Assembly (NCBI GenBank): GCA_026225945.1
Contig: JAMJFZ010002476.1
Span: 804,001-868,000, forward strand
Direction: 5' to 3'
Length of the DNA stretch: 64,000 bases
From: Cricetomys ansorgei
Lineage: Eukaryota; Chordata; Mammalia; Rodentia; Nesomyidae
The notes under the pieces are model-generated. The model ran no database searches, was not told the DNA's origin, and was given only the letters and a program-made list of their open reading frames with translations. Positions 21,301 to 33,138 of this stretch are shown one piece after another (position 1 is the first letter of the stretch; every line of letters begins with the position of its first letter). A program made the position numbers and the translations under genes.

Positions 21301-22234
21301 ATTAAATGAAAACTATAGATGCCATCTAGTCAGCTTGCAGGGTGCAGTCTCAAGTCCCTCAGTTTTCCTTTCTAAGCTCCCATCTTTCTTAATGATAAAT
21401 ATCTCCGTCTGCCAGCTCTCCCTTTGGACCTTGGTCCAAGCCTGCGCATTCTTTCTCCTGACTCGCCTCAGGAGTCTCTTTCCTGCTCTTTGCTTCTTCC
21501 CTGGCCTCCCGCAATGCCTTCCCAACCTAGAGCAGCCTTTCCAACCTCATCTTTCCTCAAGGCGTCCTTTCTTACTTCTTCTCTTTCCTTACGGATCTTA
21601 GTTTTACCTCCCGGGTCAGGCTGGTGGTCCTGCCAGCAGGAATGACTGCCCTGCAAGTCATCGGTGGAGTTTTCCAGGTTTATGTGTTCAGCGTCCCGGA
21701 GCTCCATGGGGACCTGCCCAACCCTTACACTGCCTGGAGGACCTAATTTATTTTGAGTCTTAAGAATGATTCTGTGTCTCTCTGACTCTCAAAAATGTTT
21801 TGCTATAGAAATGACTGAATGAGACCAATAGCTGTGAGGTGGGTGGGAGAAAGACTTTCAAAAAGAGCACACAGGATTTGTAAACCTCCAAGCACAGAGA
21901 TCCCGGTGTCAAACATCAACTAAATTCACAAGCACAGAGACCCCGGGGACATCCATCAACTGCGGATGGAGAAGGAACCTTAGAAGCTGGACCAGACAGG
22001 CATAACTCACATCGGACTCATTTTTTCTAATGCCATTTCTCACGCATGCAAATAGAATTTAGAGGACATCTTTGCCTTGTTAAAGAATAGCGTTCTACCT
22101 ATTTTTAACTCCATTTAAAATATCGAGTATCCATCCCTTTCATTTGTAAAGCTGGAAGTGGACGCAGATGAGACCCCAGGTAGGAAGGCTTGTGCTCGGA
22201 TTTGAGATTTGGCGCCAGGGTACACGGTAAAGGA
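21301..22234. other. Upstream flank of the KZFP-3 promoter, no gene recognised
   Basis: Two imperfect copies of an AGCACAGAGA(T/C)CCCGG phrase occur at 21892-21908 and 21931-21947. No exon or clear repeat. Confidence 0.35.
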
Positions 22235-22507
22235 TGTTTTCTCTGTCACTTAAGCATTAGGAGGCGGGCACGTGACTCACTGGCCAATAAGAAAGATGGC
22301 TTGGCTGCATAAACCTTCCAATGAGGCTTTCAGATGTTGGGCGAAGGCGGGTACAGCATCGGGGATGCCACTTCCCGTCCAGCCATTTTAGGCGTCTGTG
22401 TCTTCGGTGGAGAGAGACCCAAAGGTTGTTCCACCCCAGTGTCTGCTTCCCATCCACCGATTGCAATAGCCGCAGGAGGACACCAGGACACCCGGTGACC
22501 GGAAATG
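22235..22507 (+). promoter_or_regulatory. KZFP-3 promoter and non-coding first exon ending in the start ATG (22505-22507)
   Basis: This is the best preserved promoter copy: TCTGTCACTTAAGC, GGAGGCGGG, palindromic E-box CACGTG (22269-22274), and GGCCAAT (22282-22288), 13 bp apart start to start. The exon ends GGAAATG with donor GTGCGTG; ATG joins the KRAB exon to give [13 protein letters not shown]. The region to about 22830 is rich in CpG, like a small CpG island. A second in-phase option, ATG|GTGAGA at 22776-22780, could make a longer alternative first exon. The transcription start is not seen. Confidence 0.72.
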
Positions 22508-23974
22508 GTGCGTGCGGGCCAGGCATCCCGGGTGTGGGGGGGGAGGCTGCTGCAAGCGCAGGCGACAGTGGGGACGCGGCCTCCTTGGGCAGCTGAGTCC
22601 GCGTCTAGGTCTCATCTGGGCCGCGCTTCCCGGGTCCCTCTGGGTAGAGCTGGTCCAGCAGGCAGAGCCACGGTCCTGCCCCTCCCCGAGGGTCAGTGCT
22701 GCGGCCGCGGCCTCCCCGGGCATCCAGGCACCCGCAGCATCGCGTCTCCGCAGCCTGGGCGGTGGCAGCAGCGTCATGGTGAGATTCGGGACTCCGGGGT
22801 TCCTGTGTGTGTGAGTGTGGGGGTGGGGTGGGGGAGAGCCGCAGGGTGTGGTGACCTTGGGTCCTGAGCATTGTCAGGAGCATAGAGGGACAAGTTTGTG
22901 TGTTTGCCGTGCCGGAATGTATCGAATAATAAATAATTTCACAAGTTTTGTCTGTTTTCCTTGTTAACAATCAGCCAAAGTATGCCGGGTTTTGCTGACT
23001 AGCCAGTCACTGGCAATCGCGGGTTCTTATATAACTAATTACTAACGTTAACTGACAGATCATATATGAACATCTCACGTATGCAAATGTGTAGGTCACA
23101 GACCGGCTAAGAGCTAAGGTGGTTGAGTTTAGAGTCTGTTCTGAAGTAGAAAGGCATTGAGCTGAGGCCGCTTGCAAAGAAAAATCCGTAGGGAACCAAA
23201 ACTGGTATTCGAACAGCGCAGGCGCAGAGATGTCAAATGTACAACAAGCAGCGAGCACGCAGTTAAGTCGATTTGAAGTTGGCTGAATATCCTGGGTAGG
23301 AGAAGCCGTATCGGATCTGGAGCCCAAGCTCCAGAAGAACTCAGGAGTTCTTCCCTGTGGGTAAGGCTCCTGACAGTTGCCTTCCATACTTTGGTCTTGG
23401 GGTTTTCCTTCTGTGAGGGGGTTACTTGTGGTTTGGCTGATAGGCCGGTATGTGTGGTATTTCTAATATGACTTGGTGTATTTCCAGGTGTCATTATTGA
23501 TGTTAGTTTGCCCCTCCTGGTTTTCTGGCAGATAGTGGTGGTTTACTTGTATAAACAAGCTAGACTGACCACTGACCCATCCCCTCCCCCCTTTTTTTTT
23601 AACTTGGTGTAACTCTGGTCTAGGTTGTTGCTTAATAAAATGGAGTCGTTCTAGGCTTGACACTGTTGGAAAGCAGATATTCCCTGTGGTATAGGGTGTC
23701 ACTGAGCAGTCGGCCCTGTCTTCCTATCTCTGTCTCTCCTCAGTGGCACCTGCTTTACCCCATGAGTCTCACGGATCCAAGGGAAGTTTCCTGTAAATTC
23801 CATGACCTGTGCCCGGAGGTCAGTGAATCTTAGCACTAGCGATAAGTCCTGAATATATGCCTTCCTCTGATATTCCCAAACTTGCTGGAAATGGGGATCA
23901 ACATACATGGGGGCCTGGGGTTGGGCTCTGTCATAATTGCTACTGCCCTCCGATGTTTCTAGACATTGCTTTTT
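22508..23974 (+). other. KZFP-3 intron 1, left part
   Basis: CpG-rich to about 22830, with a strong alternative ATG|GTGAGA at 22776-22780. From 22850 it aligns with KZFP-2 and KZFP-4 intron 1 (GATATTCC at 23677 and 10604; CAGTGGCACCTGCT at 23742 and 10673). Confidence 0.55.
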
Positions 23975-24200
23975 GTTTTTTAATTTTATTTATTTATGTA
24001 TTATTATTATTATTATTATCATTACGTATATGCATGGAGTGTGTGTGTGTTTTCCTGCATGCTACAGCTCACATGTTGGAGGTCAGAGGACAGCCTCACG
24101 GAGTACATTTCCCTCCTTTACATGGGTTCCCAGAACTAAACTCATGTCACTCGAGGGCTCGTTCAGCAAGTGCCTTTACCTCCTGAACCATCTTTCCATT
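23975..24200 (-). repeat. B3-like SINE with (ATT)n
   Basis: Starts in (ATT)n, then GTTGGAGGTCAGAGGACAGC and CTGAACCATCTTTCCA as the antisense head. Confidence 0.7.
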
Positions 24201-25180
24201 TTCTGCACACATTCTCATATTTTAAAAGGCAGAGTCCTGATAGAGGTAGGCCTTACTACACATGAACGCAGCATCGCATTAGGAGGAAACCCTACGTGCT
24301 AGGTCAACAGAGTTCCCCACGGTTACCCTGGACGCGGCTTTTCTAACTCTCCCGGAGTACAGGAGTAAACACGTATACACAGTAGTTAACAGAAGGCCCT
24401 AGAGCCTGGTGTGACAGAAGACGGCACACTTGGTTCTTATTGGAGCTCTCCATTCTTTCCCTTGTACATGCTGGCTGCTTTGTCCAGGCCGCTCTGGTAC
24501 CCACCTGGAATACACACATTCATTAGTCATTTGGGGCCAGGGTGGAAGGCTGCTGCCAATGAATGCTAATGGACCGGGGTCCAGGCCCGCCCACCCCACT
24601 CTTCCAGCCAATGTGAGTGGCTGCTGAGAGAACGTAATGTTAGAGTCCAGCTACTGCTTAGGAAGTAACATTCTCTTCTCCCCACCCCCAACCCCCACTT
24701 CCCCACCCAGATCCCCAGGGGCCATACGTGTCTGAATCACTAGCTAACAAACTTCCAGGTGCCAGAATTTCTCACCGGGAGACAGGAGTTTACATCATAG
24801 TGGTTACATAGTGGGTACATCCTGCTCCCTACCCTTCCCCCCACCTTCCCTGACCCGCGGGCTCCCCTGCCTCTCCTGCCTGGTAATCTGAGAGCCCGCA
24901 ACCTAGCTCCTGCTTTGGAAGCAGTTCCTTTCCCAGAAGGCTGTGAGAGGTCACCTCTTCCAGGCAGGCCCACATTCCTGTCTTTAGAGCCAAGGTCATG
25001 CTGTTGCCTCTCTGTCTGCTCCAGAGAACCTCAAGAAAGCATCCCCAATAAGAACCGAGGATAACGATCAGCTAGAAAACAGACCAGACAGATGCACCCC
25101 GCCAGGACTGTTTCTGTGTACGTCCTGTGTTTGTCTCTTTTCCCTTTATTATTATTACTGTGTCTTTGGTTTTGGGGTTG
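24201..25180. other. KZFP-3 intron 1, no gene recognised
   Basis: The first ~110 bp align with KZFP-2 intron 1. 24640-25080 is C/T-rich with no diagnostic motif. Confidence 0.35.
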
Positions 25181-25184
25181 GTTT

Positions 25185-25345
25185 TTGTTTTTGTTTTTGT
25201 TTTTCCAGACAGGGTTTCTCTGTTGTAACTCTGGCTGTCCTGGGACTCACTCTGTAGACCAGGCAGGTCTCGAACTCACAGAGATCCGCCTGCCTCTGCC
25301 TTCTGAGTGCTGGGCTTAAAGGCGTGTGCCAACACTGCCCAGCTA
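25185..25345 (-). repeat. B1 SINE
   Basis: ACAGGGTTTCTCTGTTGTAA to GCCAACACTGCCCAGC; (TTTTTG)n at the tail side. Confidence 0.93.
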
Positions 25346-25810
25346 CTGTTTTTTGTTTTGTTTTGTTTTTTGTTTTTTTAAATAGAGCCAGATCCCCTTC
25401 CCCTAAGCCAGATACAGGCTTCTCAGACCCATTAATTTGTTCTCCCTGACATAGCCAGGTTGGCTTATAGAACTATTGTTCTTTGGCTCTTAGTACTGTG
25501 TCTAATTGGTATATTGGGACCGCTGGCCAGACTTAATCTGTCGTGACTGCCAGAGTCAGGTTGTTGAGTTTTAAAATTTTAGTTGTGTCATGAGCTAGGA
25601 ACTATCTGGACTAATTTAACCGTCCTAATTTATGTGAGCACTTGTGCATCTTATGAGCCGATTTGTTGTCAGGCATACAATATAAAGATGTAAGCATGTG
25701 TCGACAGTATTTGTACTCACAGTCACACAGAGATTTAAATATAAAATGCTATAGCCTTTATTTAGATTTATCATTAGTCAGCCATAAGCTAAGGTGTTAA
25801 TTATTGTTGG
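25346..25810. other. KZFP-3 intron 1, no gene recognised
   Basis: AT-rich, no exon or repeat head seen. Confidence 0.35.
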
Positions 25811-25814
25811 GTTT

Positions 25815-26005
25815 TTGTGTGTGTGTGTGTGTCTATGAATATCTTCTAAGCATGGCTAGAAACTCAAGGCCAGAAGAGGGAGCGTCAGATTCTCTGGAGC
25901 AAGGTTACAGGTGGTTGTGAGCTGCCTGACTGGGGTCCTGGGAACCAGACTAGAGTCCTCTGGAAAACCATGAAGGACTCCTAAGGGCTGAGCCAACTTT
26001 TAAGT
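25815..26005 (-). repeat. B3 SINE
   Basis: Begins in (GT)n; AAGGCCAGAAGAGGGAGCGT and AGGTTACAGGTGGTTGTGAG. Confidence 0.8.
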
Positions 26006-26149
26006 GCCTGTGTATTTTTTTCTATTGTTGCTAAGTGGTCCTTCCCACATCTGCGCTTTTACAGATACGACTTTTAATATAAACAACATAGAAAACGGAA
26101 GTCCTTTTAAGAATATATATTTGCTTATTCTTTGGAAATGGCTAACGCG

Positions 26150-27110
26150 TATTCAGCGTATTTAAATCATATCCATCCCCCTTGCCCCGCCCCCGGTCTC
26201 CCCCCAAGACCTACGGCGCTGTACTGCCTCCTAGCCTCATGTCCTCTTTCTTTAGTCCTCTGAGACTGATGAGTGCTTCTAGAATCTTCACAGGTGTGGG
26301 GTTAGCCACTGGAGCACCAGCACACCTAGCAGGGACCACATCTCTTAAGCAAACTGATCCCCCCTTCCCCAGCCCTGTCACATCTGGAAAGCACCGACTC
26401 CCAGTAGTCCTTCCCAACCTGACTCCTACCGCGTTTCCTCCTCCTCCTCCGTAATGGTTCTTGAGCGTTGTGGGGAAGAGGATGTAATACAGATGTTTCA
26501 ATACAGATGTTTCATTTAGAGGCGTATACACCACCGTTACTTACCTCTGCATTTCCATCAACTGTGGGTCTCCGTATGAACTTCAAGAGGAGGGTTGAAA
26601 GCTGTACTAATCTGTGGCTGTCGCTGAAAGCATTTAGAAGGCAGTCTGATACTATGATCATTTAGCAGAATAATAGCATTAAGTCTCCCCTAAGGCCTGT
26701 GACCTAGCCAGCTGTGGGGTTTTGGTCCAGGTAACAGTGCCAGGTACAGGTTCCACCGGCCTTGGATTGGATCAGAAAGCGGTTGGTTGTTACCATTACA
26801 CTGGTGCCACCCTCGCACCGTGGCCATGTCTCACGGGGCAAGTCATCATTATACCTTGCAGAGTTCACGGCTAGTAAGACTGTTGGACTTTTTCTTCCCT
26901 AGCAACCTACACAGCACCTTTGGCATTGTGAAAGCTAGCCAGTAGGAATGAAGATTCCATGTGAGTATCAACTTGATGTCTCTGTGGCTTGTGACTCAAG
27001 TTTGAGGTGTCTTTAGCATCAAGTTCTGGTGGGTGACCGTGACCAGTGGTGATAGCATGTCTTGGAAAACTTAGATCTTGGGGACACAGAGTCTCCTTCC
27101 CTGATCTCTA
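26150..27110 (-). mobile_element. Antisense LINE-1 3' UTR remnant (Lx-like)
   Basis: ATGATCATTTAGCAGAATAA, GTGCCAGGTACAGGTTCCA, TTGGATCAGAAAGCGGTTGG, GTCATCATTATACCTTGC and AGCTAGCCAGTAGGAATGAA follow the order I know from rodent L1 3' ends on the minus strand. The left part (26150-26450) is diverged. Confidence 0.7.
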
Positions 27111-27448
27111 AGCGGGCAGTAACAGGTTGGCTTTAAAATGATTTTTATGCTCGTACACTGGCCATGGCAAGAAACTTGAAAAAACTTCTGATTTTGTCTG
27201 TCTCAATTGCTAATGATGCAATTATATGTTGGTATTTATCTGAAAATTGGAAATAGACTGTTTTTAATTTTTAGTCCGACTTATTAACATAGCCCTTATA
27301 AAAATTACATGGAGAACCAAAAGGCAATTAAACATAAGCCTATTAGACATATTTCAGGGCAAACAAATATAAAGGCAAGTTGGAGATATGCTAAGAGACA
27401 TTTTTAAACTTAGATATTAGCACAGAGATTATGAGAGAAAGAGATGTT
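27111..27448. other. KZFP-3 intron 1, no gene recognised
   Basis: AT-rich, nothing diagnostic. Confidence 0.35.
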
Positions 27449-27562
27449 AGCCAGGCTGTGGCGGCGCACGTCTTTAATCCCAGCACTCGGGAGGCAGAGG
27501 CAGGCAGATCTCTGTGAGTTCCAGGACAGCCAGGTACAACAGAGAAACTCTGTCTCAAAAAA
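27449..27562 (+). repeat. B1 SINE, internally deleted
   Basis: CACGTCTTTAATCCCAGCAC to CTCTGTCTCAAAAA; the GCCAGCCTGGTCTACAGAG segment is missing. Confidence 0.88.
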
Positions 27563-27699
27563 CAGCGACAACAACAAAACAGATGTTCGGGGCCTAAGAC
27601 CGTGGGCATGGGCTTCTCAAGGGAGAACCAATCGAGTGCCCTTACAATGGATGTACATGAGATCTTGGTAGCTCTCAAATTGTATTTCTAAATATTAAA

Positions 27700-27928
27700 A
27701 AAGGATAATGCTATGTATGGGTGCTCTCCTGGGATATATGTCTGTGTACCACATATGTGCAGTGTCCAGAGTCCAGAAGAGGACATTGGATCCCCTAGAA
27801 CTGAAGTTACAGACAGTTGTTAGCCACCTTGGGGGGGATGGGAGGTGGGGGGGAAGGTTTCTGGGAATCAAACCCACTTTATCTGGAAGCGCAACCAGTG
27901 TCCTTAACCACTGATCCATCTCTCTACC
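27700..27928 (-). repeat. B3 SINE
   Basis: CAGAGTCCAGAAGAGGACAT, ACTGAAGTTACAGACAGTTG and CACTGATCCATCTCTC, with a G-rich insertion. Confidence 0.83.
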
Positions 27929-28023
27929 CGACCCTACCCGTTTTTGTAAACATTTCTTAAAGAGTGTAGTTTATAACAAGGTTAAAAGTACAGAGAGTTT
28001 TCTTTTGTAAACAAAATTGTAAG

Positions 28024-28030
28024 ACACACA

Positions 28031-28062
<32 letters not shown>

Positions 28063-28063
28063 T
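28024..28063. repeat. (CA)n microsatellite
   Basis: Roughly 18 CA units with one TA interruption. Confidence 0.95.
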
Positions 28064-28381
28064 GAAGGGGTGTTGTTTAAGTTGGCAATGAGAGGGCATT
28101 ATTGTTTTGACCCTATTTAGCCCAATTTATTCTGTTTGATAAGATGTCTTAAAACATATAATATCGCTGTAAACGATTGTGGCTTTGTCACTGGTGCCTG
28201 GTCTCTCCTGACCCCATAAGCACGAGTGGTAAGCCACGCCTGGAATCGGTGGCCTCGTTTCTTCCTTGTGCTTCCTCTCCCAGGTCACAATAATTTCTCC
28301 TGTCTTTCTCACTTAACTTCTCCTTTTTTAAAATATTGGAACAGTCCAATAAAAACATTCACAATTGAAAATCCTCTCCTA

Positions 28382-28550
28382 GGGCTGGAGAGATGGCTCA
28401 GCGGTTTAGAGTCCTGGCGCCCTTCTAGAGGACCCAAGTTCAATTCCCAGCACCCACGTGGTGGCTCACAACTTTCTGTAACTCCAGTTCCAGGGGGATC
28501 TGACATCCTCACACCAATGCACATAAAATAAATAAAATATCCTTTCCTAT
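28382..28550 (+). repeat. B2/B3 SINE
   Basis: GGGCTGGAGAGATGGCTCAG head to AACTCCAGTTCCAGGGGG and an AAATAAA tail. Confidence 0.92.
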
Positions 28551-28599
28551 TAAAAGCCTTGACGTTTCTGTTACACTTTTAACTAAAAATACATCCTGA

Positions 28600-28800
28600 G
28601 CACCTAGGAGCTGACTTGGAGGGTAAAGGTATTTGCCACCAAGCTTGACCACCGTAATGCCTGAGGCCTATTGCTGGGAGGAGAGAACCAACTCCTAAGA
28701 GTGGTCCCTTACACTCCACAGGTGCCACAGTCCCGGAGGTCCCTCTCCTCTCCCTTTCTCCCTCTCTGCCTTTCTCCCCCGTCCCATGCATAATAAATAG
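28600..28800 (+). repeat. B4/ID-related SINE
   Basis: GGAGGGTAAAGGTATTTGCC, TGATG-like CTGAGGCC and AGAACCAACTCCTAAGAG resemble B4-type sequence; a CTCTCC run at 28740-28785 precedes the AATAAATA tail. Confidence 0.6.
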
Positions 28801-29103
28801 ATACAATTTTAAAAAATGAGAAAAATATATATCCTCATTTGTATCTGTTCTAACATGTTTAACATTTATATCCATTCTCCGCCCTACCGCAGTCCCTTTA
28901 CTGTGTTTCTTCAGTATCATAAGACACAGCGACAGCGCGTATAACTGACTTATTAAATAGTTAAAATCAATTTCCATTTATGATATAATGGAACAAAGAT
29001 TTTTTTTTTAATGTATTGTTAAACTATAAGGCTTTGTTCGCTGCAAAGCTTAGACTTTGTCACTTGGGTTGTGTGCTGTTGGTTGTTTCTTTTCATTTGT
29101 TTT

Positions 29104-29245
29104 CTGAGACAGGGTTTCTCTGTTGTAACTCTGACTGTCCTAGAACTCACTCTGGAGACCAGGCTGGCCTCGAACTCACAGAGATCCACCTGCCTCGCCT
29201 CCCGAGTGCTGGGATTAAAGGTGTGCACCACCACTAACCCGGCTT
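29104..29245 (-). repeat. B1 SINE
   Basis: GAGACAGGGTTTCTCTGTTG to CACCACCACTAACCCGGC. Confidence 0.93.
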
Positions 29246-29274
29246 GTTTTGTGTTTTCTAAATTACCTTTTTCT

Positions 29275-29382
29275 TTTCTCTTTCTTTCTTTCTTTCTTTC
29301 CTCCTTCCTTCCTTCCTTCCTTCCTTCCTTCCTTCCTTCCTTCCTTTCTTTCTTTCTTCCTTCCTTTCTTTCTTTCTCTGTT
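29275..29382. repeat. (TTTC)n/(TTCC)n microsatellite
   Basis: About 105 bp of TTTC and TTCC units, pyrimidine-only on the + strand. Confidence 0.95.
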
Positions 29383-29389
29383 TCCTGAT

Positions 29390-29540
29390 TGTGTGTATGT
29401 TTTGTGTTGACGTGTGTGTAAAAGCCAGAAAACAACTTAAACTCTCCTCTTCCACCACGTGGGTTCTGGTGGTCCAACTCAGGTTGTCAGACTTAGAGAA
29501 GATACCTTTACCCACTGATCCACCCATCTTGCAGGCCTAT
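29390..29540 (-). repeat. B3-like SINE fragment
   Basis: AAAAGCCAGAAAACAACTT, GTGGTCCAACTCAGGTTGTC and CTGATCCACCCATCTTGC. Confidence 0.65.
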
Positions 29541-29575
29541 TATACTTTCTGTTGCTGTTTTTCTGGGGGAGGAGT

Positions 29576-29610
29576 GTCTGTCTGTCTGTCTGTCTGCCTG
29601 TCTGCCTGCC
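29576..29610. repeat. (TGTC)n microsatellite
   Basis: Short TGTC/TGCC tract. Confidence 0.9.
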
Positions 29611-30070
29611 CTCAAAGTCCTGCTTCAGGCTTATTTGTGACATACATAGTCCAGGGTAGACATGAACCCGGAAGTCTCTTGTCTCAATTTCCCAAGATTC
29701 AGGATTATTTCTGTCTGTTATTTTCGCCAGGCTGACTGTGACTTTAAAGATTGAATTTTTATATTCTTCTCCACAGAGTAGAGGGGAATATATCGCATAT
29801 TCCCAAGTTCCTACCGGTCTATATTTGCCTTCTGTGTATAGATGTCATTTTTGTCTCTGTGCCATCTCTACTTAATAAGCAGTTCTTCTGTCCCAAGGTT
29901 GCTGAGTAAAGACTGATTTCCTTTATGCGGCGTATTTGTCTGTGTTGCTAGCTTGGTGCTGTGATTATTGTAGTTTCAGTCTTTTGTTTATGTTAGACAA
30001 GCTCTTAACAGATACTGTCGGACATTTATTTCAGCTACTTTCATAAAGTAGATTTTTATTATATTCACTA
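29611..30070. other. KZFP-3 intron 1, no gene recognised
   Basis: No exon or clear repeat apart from an eroded B1-like trace near 29640-29710. Confidence 0.3.
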
Positions 30071-30500
30071 GTTATTTTTCCTGTTGCTGTGATTAAATAA
30101 AAATAAAGGCACACGCCTTTAACCCTAGCGCTTGGGAGGCAGCGGCAGGCGGATCTCTGTCAGTTCGAAGCCAACTCATACAGAGTGAGTTCCAGAACAG
30201 CCAGAGTTACAACAGAGAAACCTTGTCTCAAAAAACCAAAGCAAACAAACAAAACTAGCCCAGCATACTGGTCCTTGCAAGAACAAGAAATGCTCCGAAT
30301 CACTGAGCCATCTCTCCAGCGCCCCAAGAAATCTCGAGGGGAAGGATAGGCTATTTTGGCTTAGAGTTCAAGGATACAGACCATCACGGCTTGGAAGGCA
30401 TTGCAGGGGGAGCTTGAGTTACCTGGTCTCATTGGGAACAGGAAGCAGCGACAGACACATCGTTATCTGGAGACTGCGATGCGTGCTGGCTCTCTGGTCC
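30071..30500 (+). mobile_element. URR1-like relic split by a nested B1
   Basis: TTCCTGTTGCTGTGATTAAA on the left resumes after the B1 as GGGGAAGGATAGGCTATTTT and ACAGACCATCACGGCTTGG. This gives the insertion order: URR1 first, B1 later. Confidence 0.55.
30103..30240 (+). repeat. B1 SINE nested in URR1-like element
   Basis: CACACGCCTTTAACCCTAGC to AGAAACCTTGTCTC plus CAAA-rich tail. Confidence 0.88.
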
Positions 30501-31026
30501 CCGTGTCCTCTAAATCTGTTGCGTTCTAACCTGTATCTGATGACCACTTAAAAATACCACAAGCATTCTGAGAGAAAACAGCTATTATGAAAGTAGAGTG
30601 TGATTGGTATCAGCTGTTGGGGAGACAACTTCCTTCTCTACAGCTGTGTTGAGGGGAGCGGCAGGGGGTCCCTCTAATTAGTAGTTCCAGATGCCAGGAG
30701 GAGGGGAATTGTTTTCTTCTTCATTTCTAAGAACACGCGGTGTTGGGACAGCTGGTGTGAACGGCCTTTTGGGCATTCAGTTATCGGAATTCATCGTAAA
30801 TGTTGCCGTGAACCAACGTCCAAGGATAGGTTAGCACAACCTGTCAGAGCAAGGACGGTCCTACCTTGTCCTTGCTTTACCAGACAGCTCCAATCTATCG
30901 TCAGAACTGCTGTGTGAGAGATTATCCGTGTGTGCGAAATGTAAAAGCGTGGTGACCAAGACGTGAGTTCAACACACGCAGAACATTGTATTTTATCAAC
31001 GTCTTAGGAATTAAGATTAAATCGCC

Positions 31027-31222
31027 AGGGGCTAGAGAGATGGCTCTGTGGTTAAGAGCACCACTGGCCGCTCTTCCAGAGGTCCTGAGTTCCATTCCCA
31101 GCAACCACATGGTGGTAGCTCACAGCCGTGTGTGATGGGATCAGATGCCCTCTTCTGGTATGCAGGTGTACGTGCAGGTAGAGCACTCAAATAAAATCAA
31201 TAAATCTTAAAAAAAGAAAAAG
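31027..31222 (+). repeat. B2 SINE just upstream of the KZFP-3 KRAB exon
   Basis: GGGGCTAGAGAGATGGCTCT, CAACCACATGGTGGTAGC and GATGCCCTCTTCTGG, with an A-rich tail. It splits DNA that is contiguous upstream of the KRAB exon in the paralogues. Confidence 0.95.
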
Positions 31223-31283
31223 ATTAAATCTCCAGTATGATGAGGCTCACCCCTTCCTTGTGGAATGTATATGGCTCTTTTAG

Positions 31284-31520
<237 letters not shown>

Positions 31521-31544
31521 TAAATTTATGCTCGCTAGAATCTA

Positions 31545-31735
31545 TGAATGTATTTATAATAATGATGTCATTTTATAATTCTGTTTATAATTTTATAATT
31601 ATATTTATTATATATTTATACTTATATATTTTTATAATTATATATCTATAAAATTAATACAATGTATAATCAAATTATATATTATGTATTTATATGATAA
31701 TATTTACAATTACATACACTTATAATTTATAATGA
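31545..31735. repeat. AT-rich simple tract in the KZFP-3 KRAB intron
   Basis: About 190 bp of TTTATAAT/ATATATTTATA-type sequence, nearly free of G and C. Confidence 0.9.
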
Positions 31736-31758
31736 TTTCACTTGGTTTTGTATTTTAG

Positions 31759-31819
31759 GAAGCAGTTTGGGGCACCATATCATTGAAAATATATACCGAA
31801 ATTCCTGGAGGAAACTGAG
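31759..31819 (+). CDS. KZFP-3 KRAB-C-type exon
   Basis: A 61-bp exon, acceptor TATTTTAG and donor GAG|GTAAGAT, phases 1 to 2. It encodes G-SSLGHHIIENIYRNSWRKL-S. It is the most diverged of the four C-type boxes: SSLGHH replaces the polar/acidic start, though IEN.Y and RKL remain. A tract of about 190 bp made almost only of A and T (31545-31735) lies just upstream. Confidence 0.88.
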
Positions 31820-32755
31820 GTAAGATGGGCCTCCAGAGACAGCTCCGCTGCTCACGAGTTGTGTGGCTGGCGCATTTTACAAAGTAGGAAAAGACCCATG
31901 TGCTCCCCGTTTCCATCTCAACCGCTCTCAGGAAAATTTTCTTCGGAGCTAGAAACGTACTGGACATCAACGTTCTTAAAACATTCTGACGTTCCAGTGC
32001 TAGAAGTAACCGGGACATCACGGTGCCTGATGTGGTTTTTATCATGCGTGATGTGCACCAGCTTTGCTCCGTGCAATATTATTGTAATTTGAATATTGAC
32101 TCATCCACAAACCGTGTGTATAAGGCCTATACAGTACAGAAAACAGGTGTCTTTGTAGGCTCAGACTCAATGTCAAAATCCCCTTGTGGCCTCTCAGGTA
32201 GTTCAGAATGTAGCACGATTCTGGTGTATTCTATTCTGGTGACCACGATGTGGTTGCTCGTCTGGCGCATCAGAATTGTACCGCATCGGGAACTGAAAAA
32301 TGTTGTCGTTTTACAAATCCACTTTTATTTGTCTATTTTTCCTCGTTTGTATTTCATATTTAACTCTATGAGGGATGCAGCGTCTCACGTACTCTGGGCC
32401 CAATGAATGGCCTTTGCAGCAAGCTTTCTTCAGAATGTGGCCTGAAGCACGCCCCTGTTTCATGGGCCTCGGTTGCCTTTCCTCAAATGACTCTGGTTTG
32501 GTGGTTTTGTTTTCCCTGCAGGAGGCACGGTGTGGTCCTTTGCTTTATACACATAAGCACATCTCCTACCTAAGCAGAATTTGGTCTCATCCTTTGCTTT
32601 TTAAGAAGAGCCACGAGCCTTCTTTGGTTCTGGAAACCTTGCTTACCATATAGCCAGTGGAAATGGTCTTGCACCACGGCCTTCCAGACATGCTTGCCTT
32701 TTAGAAGTCCTGTTTCTGGCAGGCCTCCACAGGTGCCAACATGGGAATTGAAATA
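31820..32755 (+). other. KZFP-3 last intron, left part
   Basis: No exon. 31830-32060 aligns with KZFP-4 51360-51560 (AGAAACGTACTGGACATCAA / comparable position) and KZFP-2 14200-14400. The remainder carries no diagnostic repeat. Confidence 0.45.
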
Positions 32756-32940
32756 TGGGGGGCTAGAGAGGTGGCTTAGCGGTTAAGAGCCCTAGCTGCT
32801 CTTCCAGAGGACCAGGGTTCAATTCCCAGCACCCACATGGTGGCTCACCACCTTCTATAATGGGATCTGATGCCCTCTTCTGGCATGCAGATAGAGCACT
32901 CATATACATACATACATAAATAAATCTTTTTTAGAGAAAG
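32756..32940 (+). repeat. B2 SINE
   Basis: GGGGGCTAGAGAGGTGGCTT to GATGCCCTCTTCTGGCATGC, CATA repeats and an AATAAATC tail. Confidence 0.93.
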
Positions 32941-33138
32941 GATTGAATATGTATTTTAATGTGACATAGACATGTTTGCCAGACACGGAGATGGTATGAC
33001 ACAAACCCCTGCAGATGGCGCCGTTTTTGCAATAGTGGTCCTCAGAGTGGACGGCAGAGCACTCAGGCAAATGCATTAAAAACCTCTGACAGCTTAGAAC
33101 TAACAATTCTACCGATAAGTAGTGAATAAGATATTAGT

